64,000 nucleotides of DNA, from contig NZ_PJBE01000013.1 in assembly GCF_002836205.1 (NCBI RefSeq), positions 2,790,001 through 2,854,000 of the forward strand, given 5' to 3'. The first letter of the stretch is position 1, and each line of letters begins with the position of its first letter. The stretch comes from Shewanella sp. Choline-02u-19 (GTDB lineage Bacteria; Pseudomonadota; Gammaproteobacteria; Enterobacterales; Shewanellaceae). Under the pieces are notes generated by a model. It saw nothing but the letters and a program-made list of their open reading frames with translations, was not told where the DNA came from and ran no database searches. The translations under genes and the position numbers were made by a program. Of the stretch, positions 35,678-43,099 are shown piece after piece.

Positions 35678-35732
35678 AGTAAACCTTGTCCTTGTCCTAA
35701 CCTTAAGCCCTAAGCCTAGGACAAGGTTTACT
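35678..35732 (+). repeat. Perfect 15-bp inverted repeat after marC-type gene
   Basis: AGTAAACCTTGTCCT (35678-35692) is exactly mirrored by AGGACAAGGTTTACT (35718-35732) with a 25-base loop. It begins nine bases after the stop. There is no clean T run, so it may be a weak terminator, an mRNA-stabilising hairpin or a remnant of a mobile repeat. Confidence 0.75.
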
Positions 35733-36430
35733 CTAAAAATCCTAATCTATAGTTGTCCATTTTGATTTAGGTTTACCGGTGATAAATAATTAGCTTCATC
35801 CCTATTCTGAGTCTAATAATTGCATTCAATATAATTAATCCATCCCTGCTATAATTAATTTATGATGAATTTTAACAGTATTATTTTTGACACTGTTAAT
35901 TGTCAATTAACCTACACAAAAATAGAGTGTTTACTCTCTACAGTAAAATACAACCCTAAACCACTAATAAACAATACGATATTAATTTACACATACAAAA
36001 ATTCGATTTTAGTCGACTCGTAACATTTACCTTTTAAAAGTCAAAAAAATAGCACGTGACAATTAATTAAAAAGTGTCAATAAAAAGACTATTGACTAAG
36101 TGATAACATTCACATAAATTACTGAGAATCAACAACAACCATTTCACAATGCAATATTATATAAACATCCAACAACACAAATATAGTTATTAAAAAATAA
36201 TATAAATATTGAATCACTTTAAATAATTTAAAGTAAATATACCCACCAACATGTATCAACAAGTAACACTTACAATGTAAAGCAGGGACAATCAGACCAT
36301 AAAAGTGATGATTCCAATCAAACCTGAAATACACAACAGAGTTCAAACTTAAATAACCTAGCATTTAAAACCATCAAAATGCGTCAACAATTTAAATAAA
36401 AAAATATTATATAACAAAGGATGAAAAATA
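35733..36430. other. Very AT-rich leader of the chitin oxygenase gene
   Basis: About 700 bases of very low GC with no credible gene. It contains the CRP-like site at 36099-36114. An 81-codon frame on the minus strand here is low-complexity and is not called. Confidence 0.5.
36099..36114 (+). promoter_or_regulatory. CRP-like binding site upstream of chitin oxygenase
   Basis: AGTGA-TAACAT-TCACA differs from the CRP consensus TGTGA-N6-TCACA at one position. It is about 317 bases upstream of the AA10 gene. CRP control of chitin-use genes is known in related marine bacteria; here it is inferred. Confidence 0.5.
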
Positions 36431-37939
36431 ATGAAGATAAAACATTTCAGCATGACAATGACGTCAGTATTTTTGATGTTATCCAGTGTACAAGCACAGG
36501 CTCACGGGTGGTCGGAATACCCAGAAGCTAGGCAGCAAACCTGTTATAACGAAGGTGGTATTTGGAGTGGAAGCCCACCAAACGCCGCATGTGCTCAAGC
36601 CAAAGCAATTTCCGGCACATACCCATTTGTACAGCGTAACGAATTTTCGATTAATATTACTGATTACAACAATATCCAAACAGTTAAAAATGCTATTCCT
36701 GATGGCACCTTGTGTTATGCCAATGACCCACAAAAAAAGGGAATGGGTGCAGCACACAGTGGCTGGACACGATCGGAAGTCAATGCGGGAACATTCGAAT
36801 ACGTATTCAATGCAACAGCACCCCATAATCCATCATTTTGGCAGTTCTACCTCACCAAACCTGATGCAGACTTATCTAAAGCGCTAGCATGGGGGGATCT
36901 AGAGCTATTTCAAGAAGAGGGCAACGTACCCGTCGTCGGTGGAAAATACCGAATGGATGTCACCATTCCGGCAGATCGTGTCGGCAATGCAACTCTATTT
37001 GTACGCTGGCAACGTGCAGACCCAGTAGGTGAAGGCTTTTACAATTGCAGTGATATTGTCATTGTAAATGATGGCGTAACCCCACCACCCATTGATCCCG
37101 ATCCAACACCTACCGAACCGTATTTAGTGGCAGGGGATGCTTTTATACCGCAATCGGTCAATCTAAGTTCAGCGACTATCGGCGATTCAGTAAACTACAA
37201 AGTATTTAATAAAAACGGCGAAGAACACTCTTCATTCTCTGTTGTGATTACAGAAGAGAACAACAATGATTGGGACCGATTACTAGCATCGAAGGTCAAT
37301 GGCTGGTACGAATCGAATCATCAAGGCAATGTGTTCATTGGTCGCTGGCATGAAGACATGCGCCACTACATGTATTTCAAGAATGATTTACACGGAAACG
37401 ACTTTAATTCAAAAGATTCACGAGCGTCAGGTGAGTTTTCCATTACTACAGATACCAACCCAGTTGATGCAGTGATTTCACCAAAAGTACTGAAAACACT
37501 AAATAACGCTACTGTTACCCATGGTGATTATGTCGTACTGACCCATGATGAAAGCACGGGTGCAGCAAGCAATATTCAATGGTTACAAGTTAGCGGCACA
37601 CCGGTAGAAATCAATATTGGTTCAAACAACGAATTAATTGTTGATACAGCTAAGCTCACAAATACTCGCCATGAATTAACTTTTAAACTAGTGATCAGTA
37701 ATAACGATGCTAGTGATGAGGAGGTCTATTCATTCGTCGTAGAGGCTTCTACTACAGATCCTGTAGATCCTGTAGACCCTGTAGACCCTCCCGTTGACCC
37801 AGAGACTAAAGCTTGGAGCGCAACGAGCACTTATACCGAAAACGATGTTGTGACTCATGCAGGTAAATCTTGGACTGCTCATTGGTGGACACTTGGTGAA
37901 GAACCCGGCACCACTGGCGAATGGGGAGTATGGCGTTAA
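36431..37939 (+). CDS. Secreted AA10 lytic polysaccharide monooxygenase (GbpA/chitin-binding type)
   Basis: 502 residues. The signal peptide (1-24, ending VQAQA) leaves His25 as the new N-terminus (HGWSEYPEAR), the first ligand of the copper histidine brace. A second His is in GAAHSGWTRSE (about 116) and a conserved aromatic in FYNCSDI closes the AA10 domain (about 25-214). A middle beta-domain (about 230-435) and a Val-Asp-Pro repeat linker follow. The C-terminal CBM5/12 chitin-binding module (about 455-502) has paired Trp in AHWWTLGEEPG. It should oxidatively cleave chitin outside the cell. The nine-base linker repeats in the DNA may vary in number. Confidence 0.92.
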   Translation: MKIKHFSMTMTSVFLMLSSVQAQAHGWSEYPEARQQTCYNEGGIWSGSPPNAACAQAKAISGTYPFVQRNEFSINITDYNNIQTVKNAIPDGTLCYANDPQKKGMGAAHSGWTRSEVNAGTFEYVFNATAPHNPSFWQFYLTKPDADLSKALAWGDLELFQEEGNVPVVGGKYRMDVTIPADRVGNATLFVRWQRADPVGEGFYNCSDIVIVNDGVTPPPIDPDPTPTEPYLVAGDAFIPQSVNLSSATIGDSVNYKVFNKNGEEHSSFSVVITEENNNDWDRLLASKVNGWYESNHQGNVFIGRWHEDMRHYMYFKNDLHGNDFNSKDSRASGEFSITTDTNPVDAVISPKVLKTLNNATVTHGDYVVLTHDESTGAASNIQWLQVSGTPVEINIGSNNELIVDTAKLTNTRHELTFKLVISNNDASDEEVYSFVVEASTTDPVDPVDPVDPPVDPETKAWSATSTYTENDVVTHAGKSWTAHWWTLGEEPGTTGEWGVWR

Positions 37940-37967
37940 ACCAATAACCTAAAATAGTTCCCTGTTT

Positions 37968-37998
37968 AACCAGAAGGCTCGACCTTCTGGTTTTTTTT
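37968..37998 (+). terminator. Rho-independent terminator
   Basis: AACCAGAAGG-CTCGA-CCTTCTGGTT followed by eight T, 28 bases after the chitin oxygenase stop. Confidence 0.93.
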
Positions 37999-38063
37999 CG
38001 AGTAAATGTCAGCTAAATCGAATAAATACACACCTGAACGCTGCCTCGTTTGAACAGCTGCCA

Positions 38064-38483
38064 CTACCAAGAGTCAGCATCAAAACGAGCGGTTCTGGCT
38101 TCACTCATGGTGCAATCGGTGACGTGTATCAATTCAGCCAAGGTGACATTAGGGTTTTCGTTAATTAGGCGAACTAACTTTTCCGCTAAAGGCTCTAACT
38201 TATCAGCATGATCAAGCAAGGCAGTTTCAATCTTTTGCACAAGATAACGAAATTCCCCCTCATCAATCGACTTCAACTCCAGCGCTTGTAATGACTCCGC
38301 TTTCAACTGCCCTGCGAATGATTGAATACTGATCGCCTCACCAGAAAGCCCCCAGTTTCTGGAACGCCGCACACGTTTAAGCTCGCAATGATACTGGGTA
38401 GCAACAACTTTGGCTCGATTGACGGCATCCCTTCCTATTCGGTGAATAAGAGACGGAAGTGAGATCGTGATGGCTTCATTCAT
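38064..38483 (-). CDS. Small conserved protein, possibly 'ribosome recycling factor-like' family
   Basis: 139 residues, soluble, charged. The N-terminus ISLPSLIHRIGRDAVNRAKVVATQYHCELKRVRRSRNW is strongly patterned and looks like a family block. The C-terminus (NPNVTLAELIHVTDCTMSEARTARF) resembles a helix-turn-helix-like segment. It recalls a short family annotated in Vibrio and Shewanella as ribosome-recycling-factor-like, but this is from memory and weak. Function unknown. Single gene, convergent with the chitin oxygenase. Confidence 0.65.
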   Translation of the reverse strand: MNEAITISLPSLIHRIGRDAVNRAKVVATQYHCELKRVRRSRNWGLSGEAISIQSFAGQLKAESLQALELKSIDEGEFRYLVQKIETALLDHADKLEPLAEKLVRLINENPNVTLAELIHVTDCTMSEARTARFDADSW

Positions 38484-38726
38484 AACTGTATTTCAAAAGT
38501 TTACTCTGCACCGATTTAATCATTACTTGAATCCAGCTTAAGTTTATTCGCTTCTTAATGACATAGTAACAAAGCAGCAGTAATAGAATAATTTTTCTAT
38601 TTGATAAGTACTCTTAATCACCTAATTATTATAAATATTGTCTCAAACAACAGAATGACAACTTATCCTTATATACTAACGTTAAATTTATGACCTCATA
38701 ACATTAGCAAAGACTAAAGCCTAACT

Positions 38727-39848
38727 ATGACTAAAAATGACCAAGTAGAATTAAGCACCGAAATTGGGCCCAACTGGTTTGCCGCAGTTATGGGCACCGG
38801 CATTATTGCAAATGCTCTTGCTAACCTGCCTTATGTCGGTAAGCAATTAGTAAACGTAGGATTAGCCATTTGGCTGTTGGCATTTTTAATGCTAATTATC
38901 ATGGTGGGGCTGAAAACACTTCAAGCAATAGTCAAACCTCATATTATCAAACGCCAGCTTAATGATCCCATCATGGCGCAGTTTTTCGGGGCTCCACCAA
39001 TGGCATTATTAACAGTGGCTGGCGGCACCATTTTATATGGTAACCATCTTTTTTCAGAGCCGACGACGTTAACGATAGCGTGGGCACTATGGGTATTCGG
39101 CACGTTGAGTGGCCTTATCGTCTCCGTTGCCATTCCCTACCGTTTATTCACTCACTATGAAGTACGTGATGATGGTGCTTTTGGTGGCTGGCTGATGCCC
39201 GTCGTACCACCGATGGTGTCTGCAGCGATAGGCGCAATGCTTATCCCCTATATAGCCAACCCTGAGATACAGCAGTTAATGCTTTACGGTTGCTATGCCA
39301 TGTTTGGGGTGAGTTTGTTTAGTGCATTCATTATCATCACTCTGATCTGGAGTCGCTTAGCGCATTCCGGTACTTCTGGTGGCCCTCGAGTACCCACACT
39401 TTGGATAGTATTAGGGCCGCTAGGGCAGTCGATTACTGCGGCGGGTGCGTTAGGTACTGCTGCATTACTTGTTGTTGAAGGCCCTATTGGCGATAGCATG
39501 AACAATATGGCGATTATTTATGGTGTGCCGGTTTGGGGATTCGCCTTCTTTTGGTCAATATTAGTAAGCCTACTCACCTTACGCGCACTGCGTAATAAGA
39601 TGCCTTTTGCGTTAACGTGGTGGGCATTCACCTTCCCCGTCGGCACTTGCGTAACTGGGACGATTCAGCTGGCAATCCATACCGATTTGGATGTGTTCCG
39701 CTGGGCTGCCGTCATTTTATTTATAGGTCTATTTATTTCTTGGATCGTTGCCGCTGTAGGCACTATCAAAGGAATAAAAAAGGGACATATTATTAAAAAT
39801 CCAATAACACCAGTTCATGCGGTATCGAAAAAAGGCAAATCGCTCTGA
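38727..39848 (+). CDS. TDT/SLAC1-family transporter (TehA-like)
   Basis: 373 residues and about ten membrane segments. The opening IGPNWFAAVMGTGIIANAL is the conserved first helix of the tellurite-resistance/dicarboxylate transporter family, which includes malate exporters, sulfite exporters and SLAC1 anion channels. WWAFTFPVGTCVTG near residue 300 is another family block. The anion cannot be chosen from sequence. ATG with a weak ribosome site; no operon partner. Confidence 0.85.
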   Translation: MTKNDQVELSTEIGPNWFAAVMGTGIIANALANLPYVGKQLVNVGLAIWLLAFLMLIIMVGLKTLQAIVKPHIIKRQLNDPIMAQFFGAPPMALLTVAGGTILYGNHLFSEPTTLTIAWALWVFGTLSGLIVSVAIPYRLFTHYEVRDDGAFGGWLMPVVPPMVSAAIGAMLIPYIANPEIQQLMLYGCYAMFGVSLFSAFIIITLIWSRLAHSGTSGGPRVPTLWIVLGPLGQSITAAGALGTAALLVVEGPIGDSMNNMAIIYGVPVWGFAFFWSILVSLLTLRALRNKMPFALTWWAFTFPVGTCVTGTIQLAIHTDLDVFRWAAVILFIGLFISWIVAAVGTIKGIKKGHIIKNPITPVHAVSKKGKSL

Positions 39849-40033
39849 GTCCCTCTACGCTATAACCTAAATATTTTAAGCCCATGTTTAGACTGGCCTA
39901 AAAAACGAGTTTAGCACCGTACTTCTGATTCAGAAATTACCCCACTACTATGGGTGGTCTATTCGCTTTATTGCATTAAATAATAGGCCTCCCATTCGTT
40001 CAACAACAAACAGGAGATAGAGTGAGTTTAATC

Positions 40034-40957
40034 TTATTGTTTTGATTGATAACTGAATTTATCAATCAAAAAGTCTAAGAATAATCTAATACGTTTCGGC
40101 TGATACTGCTTACTAATGTACACCACATTCAAATTTGCACTCGATACTGATGTCGATGCATTGAAGTTCTGCATGTATCCATTGAGTACAGTCACCAGAC
40201 GTAGGTTATCAATATCATCTTGAATGTCTAACACTGATTTAAGGGCTATTCCAGCCCCTTCTAATGCCCAGCATCGAATAACCTCGCCATCATCAGAAAA
40301 TCGCTTGGGGACAACAGTGATTGAATTCCTCTTATCTTTATCTTGAAAATGCCAGGTTTTTAACTCCTCATTACTGCGCAACATGGCAAGGCAATGATGA
40401 CTCACCAAATCCTGTGGTGTTAATGGTACTCCATGTTTTTTGAGGTACTCAGGCGAGGCACATAACACTCGCCTACTGGCCGACAGACGTCGTGATATTA
40501 AATTGCTGTCAGCTAGCTCTCCATACCGAATAACAATATCCATACTCGATTCAGCAATATTGGCGATGTTATCGTTCAAATATAGGTAGGGCACCACATC
40601 AGGGTACTGTTTACAAAAGTCAGACAGTATAGGAAGAATATATTGCTTACCGACATCCTTTGGCGCCGCTATTCTCAGTGAACCTTTTACCTCCTTGACG
40701 CCATTCTGGATCAGAGCTTCAGTTTCACTGACATTATCTAAAATCTCAATACACGCCTTGTAGTACAAAGCCCCCGAATCTGTCAGAGAGATATGTCGGG
40801 TACTTCGATTAAGCAGTTTCACCGCGTATCTTTCTTCAAGCGCCTGTAGCCTTGCCGTCATTGTGGCAGGAGAAAGGCCAATATCGCGCCCAGCGGCGGC
40901 GAGTCCTTGATGTTTCACAATGCTGACGAACATTTCCATATCAGAGAATTTATCCAC
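40034..40957 (-). CDS. LysR-family regulator of the adjacent SDR/MFS genes
   Basis: 307 residues. DNA-binding head at about 1-62 (MEMFVSIVKHQGLAAAGRDIGLSPATMTARLQALEER in outline), substrate domain about 90-300, typical of the CrgA/DhcR-like subgroup. The start is GTG with an excellent AGGAGG four bases ahead. Divergent from the SDR gene; a palindrome in the gap (40982-40998) may be its operator. Confidence 0.88.
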   Translation of the reverse strand: MDKFSDMEMFVSIVKHQGLAAAGRDIGLSPATMTARLQALEERYAVKLLNRSTRHISLTDSGALYYKACIEILDNVSETEALIQNGVKEVKGSLRIAAPKDVGKQYILPILSDFCKQYPDVVPYLYLNDNIANIAESSMDIVIRYGELADSNLISRRLSASRRVLCASPEYLKKHGVPLTPQDLVSHHCLAMLRSNEELKTWHFQDKDKRNSITVVPKRFSDDGEVIRCWALEGAGIALKSVLDIQDDIDNLRLVTVLNGYMQNFNASTSVSSANLNVVYISKQYQPKRIRLFLDFLIDKFSYQSKQ

Positions 40958-40981
40958 TCCCCCTCCTATTATTCAGCTCAG

Positions 40982-40998
40982 ACGAATAATGACTTCGT
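40982..40998 (+). promoter_or_regulatory. Probable LysR operator palindrome
   Basis: ACGAA-TAATGAC-TTCGT, a 17-base interrupted palindrome of LysR type, lies between the LysR gene and the SDR gene. Confidence 0.5.
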
Positions 40999-41073
40999 AT
41001 TTTGCCCAATTATCAAATTAATACGAATGAATATAATAGCAACTGTCATCAAAAACAACTGAAGGAACTAACC

Positions 41074-41742
41074 ATGGACCAGAAAAAAATAACCTACGTC
41101 ATCATTGGCGGTGCATCAGGGATAGGTGAGGCCGTGGCAAAACACTTCAATAATGGCAATAACATTGTTCATGTAGCAAGCCGTACAACCGGGTTAGATA
41201 TCAGTGACGAGAAAGCAGTACATCGTTATTTCGAATCCATTGGCCCTTTCGATCATCTTATCGTTACCGCAGGCTCATATGCCCCTGCGGGAAAAGTAAC
41301 TGACGTTGCCGTTGATGATGCTAAACAAGCCTTCGATATCAAGTTTTGGGGTGCCATCAATGTTGCTAAGCATGCTGCCCGCTACCTGACACCCAATGGA
41401 ACAATAACACTGACAACGGGCATGCTCTCTCGCAAAGTTGTTGCCAATACTTACGTAAAAAGCGCCATTAATGCGGCGTTAGAGGCGGTAACAAAAGTGC
41501 TCGCTAAAGAGCTCGCGCCGATTCGAGTTAATGCGGTTAGCCCTGGTTTAACCATGACTACAGCATATAAAAATATGGATATCCCATCTCGTGAAGCCAT
41601 GTATGAAAACGCTGAACGCAATTTACCCGCAGGCAGAGTAGCAACGCCTGCAGATATAGCGATGGCTTATGTCATGGCAATTACCAACCCGTATATGACG
41701 GGCTCTGTCATTGACGTTGACGGTGGCGCTCTCATCAATTAG
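41074..41742 (+). CDS. Short-chain dehydrogenase/reductase
   Basis: 222 residues. Rossmann motif GGASGIGEAVAKHF near the start and a VTAGSYAPAG block follow. A Tyr-x-x-x-Lys-like pair appears as TYVKSAINAALEA where the family normally has YxxxK, and PIRVNAVSPGLTMT is the C-terminal family block. Substrate unknown. ATG 41074 with AAGGAA upstream; the longer frame starts at a TTG and is rejected. Followed by an MFS gene 72 bases later, likely co-transcribed and LysR-controlled. Confidence 0.88.
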   Translation: MDQKKITYVIIGGASGIGEAVAKHFNNGNNIVHVASRTTGLDISDEKAVHRYFESIGPFDHLIVTAGSYAPAGKVTDVAVDDAKQAFDIKFWGAINVAKHAARYLTPNGTITLTTGMLSRKVVANTYVKSAINAALEAVTKVLAKELAPIRVNAVSPGLTMTTAYKNMDIPSREAMYENAERNLPAGRVATPADIAMAYVMAITNPYMTGSVIDVDGGALIN

Positions 41743-41814
41743 TCGATAAAAACAACCTGTCTGGTGTGCAAAGCCATGCCAAATAAATCATAAAGTAAAC
41801 CAAGGTCATTAATC

Positions 41815-43011
41815 ATGAATAAAGAAAAAATGCCGTTGCAAGTATGGATCCTCACACTTGCAGCCTTCGCTATTGGCACAGCAGAATTTGTTATCGCGGG
41901 GATCCTTCCTCAAGTTGCAACATCACTATCAATCACAGAAGGTCAGGCAGGATATTTAATTAGTGCATACGCATTAGCGATTGTTATCGGTGGCCCAATC
42001 TTAACTATTTATCTAGCCCGTTTTAATAAGAAAAAAGTACTCATTGGCTTAATGGCATTGTTCATCATCGGCAATATAATGTCAGCGCTAGCACCCACTT
42101 ATAATTTACTCCTTCTTAGTCGAGTAATTGCCGGCTTGGTACAAGGGCCCTTTTATGGAATAGGTGCAGTTGTTGCGACAGGCTTAGTATCAGAGAAAAT
42201 GGCCGGTCGCGCAGTAGGTCAAATGTTCGCGGGTCTGACACTTGCTAATGTACTAGGTGTTCCTGCTGGCACGTGGATCAGCCTAAAATTTGGCTGGCAC
42301 AACACCTTCTTTATTGTTGCTGCGTTTGGCGCCATCGCCATGATTTCAATCCTAATGTCTATCAAGTCAACGGGTCACGGTGAAGCAAAAAATATAAAAA
42401 GTCAGCTACAAGCATTCAAAAATCCAATGCTCATAATGAGCTTAGCCATCACAGCGTTAGCTTGGTCAGGTTTCATGGCACTCTATGGATACATCGCACC
42501 TATAGCAACGCACATTGCAGGTTATAGCCCAGAGGCAGTCACTTGGATTCTGGTTATTGTTGGTCTAGGTCTCATTATTGGCAACATACTTGGTGGTCGC
42601 TCTTCAGACAAGAATCTTAGAAAAGCGTCAATGTTCTGGGCAATCGCGATGATTGTTTCCCTTATCATTGTTGGTCTGGTTATTGATAACCAAATTCTGT
42701 TTGTTATTGCCCTATTTGTATTCGGTATAGCCTCATTTGCCAATGTACCGGCTATGCAGCTTCGCGTCATGAATCACGGTGGTGAAGGCCAAGAACTTGC
42801 GGCAACAGCCAATATATCAGCATTTAACTTAGCCAATGCATTTGGTGGATTCCTTGGTGGGATGGTACTTGATAGTCACATGGGAGCAGGCATGATCCCT
42901 TACGCGGCCATTATTGTGCCCATCATAGGGTTATTCTTTATCGCTAAAGCTAACAAACGTGAGAGTACACAAGATAAGTTGGTTGCCAATTTAGCCAGTG
43001 TTAATCGCTAA
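41815..43011 (+). CDS. MFS transporter (drug:H+ antiporter, AraJ/Bcr-like)
   Basis: 398 residues with twelve predicted membrane segments. AIGTAEFVIAGILPQVATSLSI in the first helix and SRVIAGLVQGPFYGIGAVVA (a motif C-like Gly-rich helix) are characteristic of the DHA1 AraJ/PbuE group of exporters. AAGG precedes the ATG. Second gene after the SDR, so the two may detoxify and export one compound. Ends before a hairpin shared with the converging glnD. Confidence 0.88.
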   Translation: MNKEKMPLQVWILTLAAFAIGTAEFVIAGILPQVATSLSITEGQAGYLISAYALAIVIGGPILTIYLARFNKKKVLIGLMALFIIGNIMSALAPTYNLLLLSRVIAGLVQGPFYGIGAVVATGLVSEKMAGRAVGQMFAGLTLANVLGVPAGTWISLKFGWHNTFFIVAAFGAIAMISILMSIKSTGHGEAKNIKSQLQAFKNPMLIMSLAITALAWSGFMALYGYIAPIATHIAGYSPEAVTWILVIVGLGLIIGNILGGRSSDKNLRKASMFWAIAMIVSLIIVGLVIDNQILFVIALFVFGIASFANVPAMQLRVMNHGGEGQELAATANISAFNLANAFGGFLGGMVLDSHMGAGMIPYAAIIVPIIGLFFIAKANKRESTQDKLVANLASVNR

Positions 43012-43049
43012 TATCGACTTGCAGTAAAGCACTTACGGAGTTTAATTAA

Positions 43050-43086
43050 CAGCTCCCTGCCTATTCGATGAATAAGCAGGGAGCTG
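43050..43086. terminator. Hairpin between converging MFS and glnD genes
   Basis: CAGCTCCCTGC (43050-43060) pairs perfectly with GCAGGGAGCTG (43076-43086). It lacks a strong T run, but its place between two convergent genes fits a bidirectional terminator. Confidence 0.6.
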
Positions 43087-43099
43087 AAATCATAATGAA

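Noticed and set aside
36119..36364. 81-codon minus-strand frame upstream of the chitin oxygenase
   Set aside because: Low-complexity AT-rich translation with no ribosome site; overlaps the CRP-site leader.
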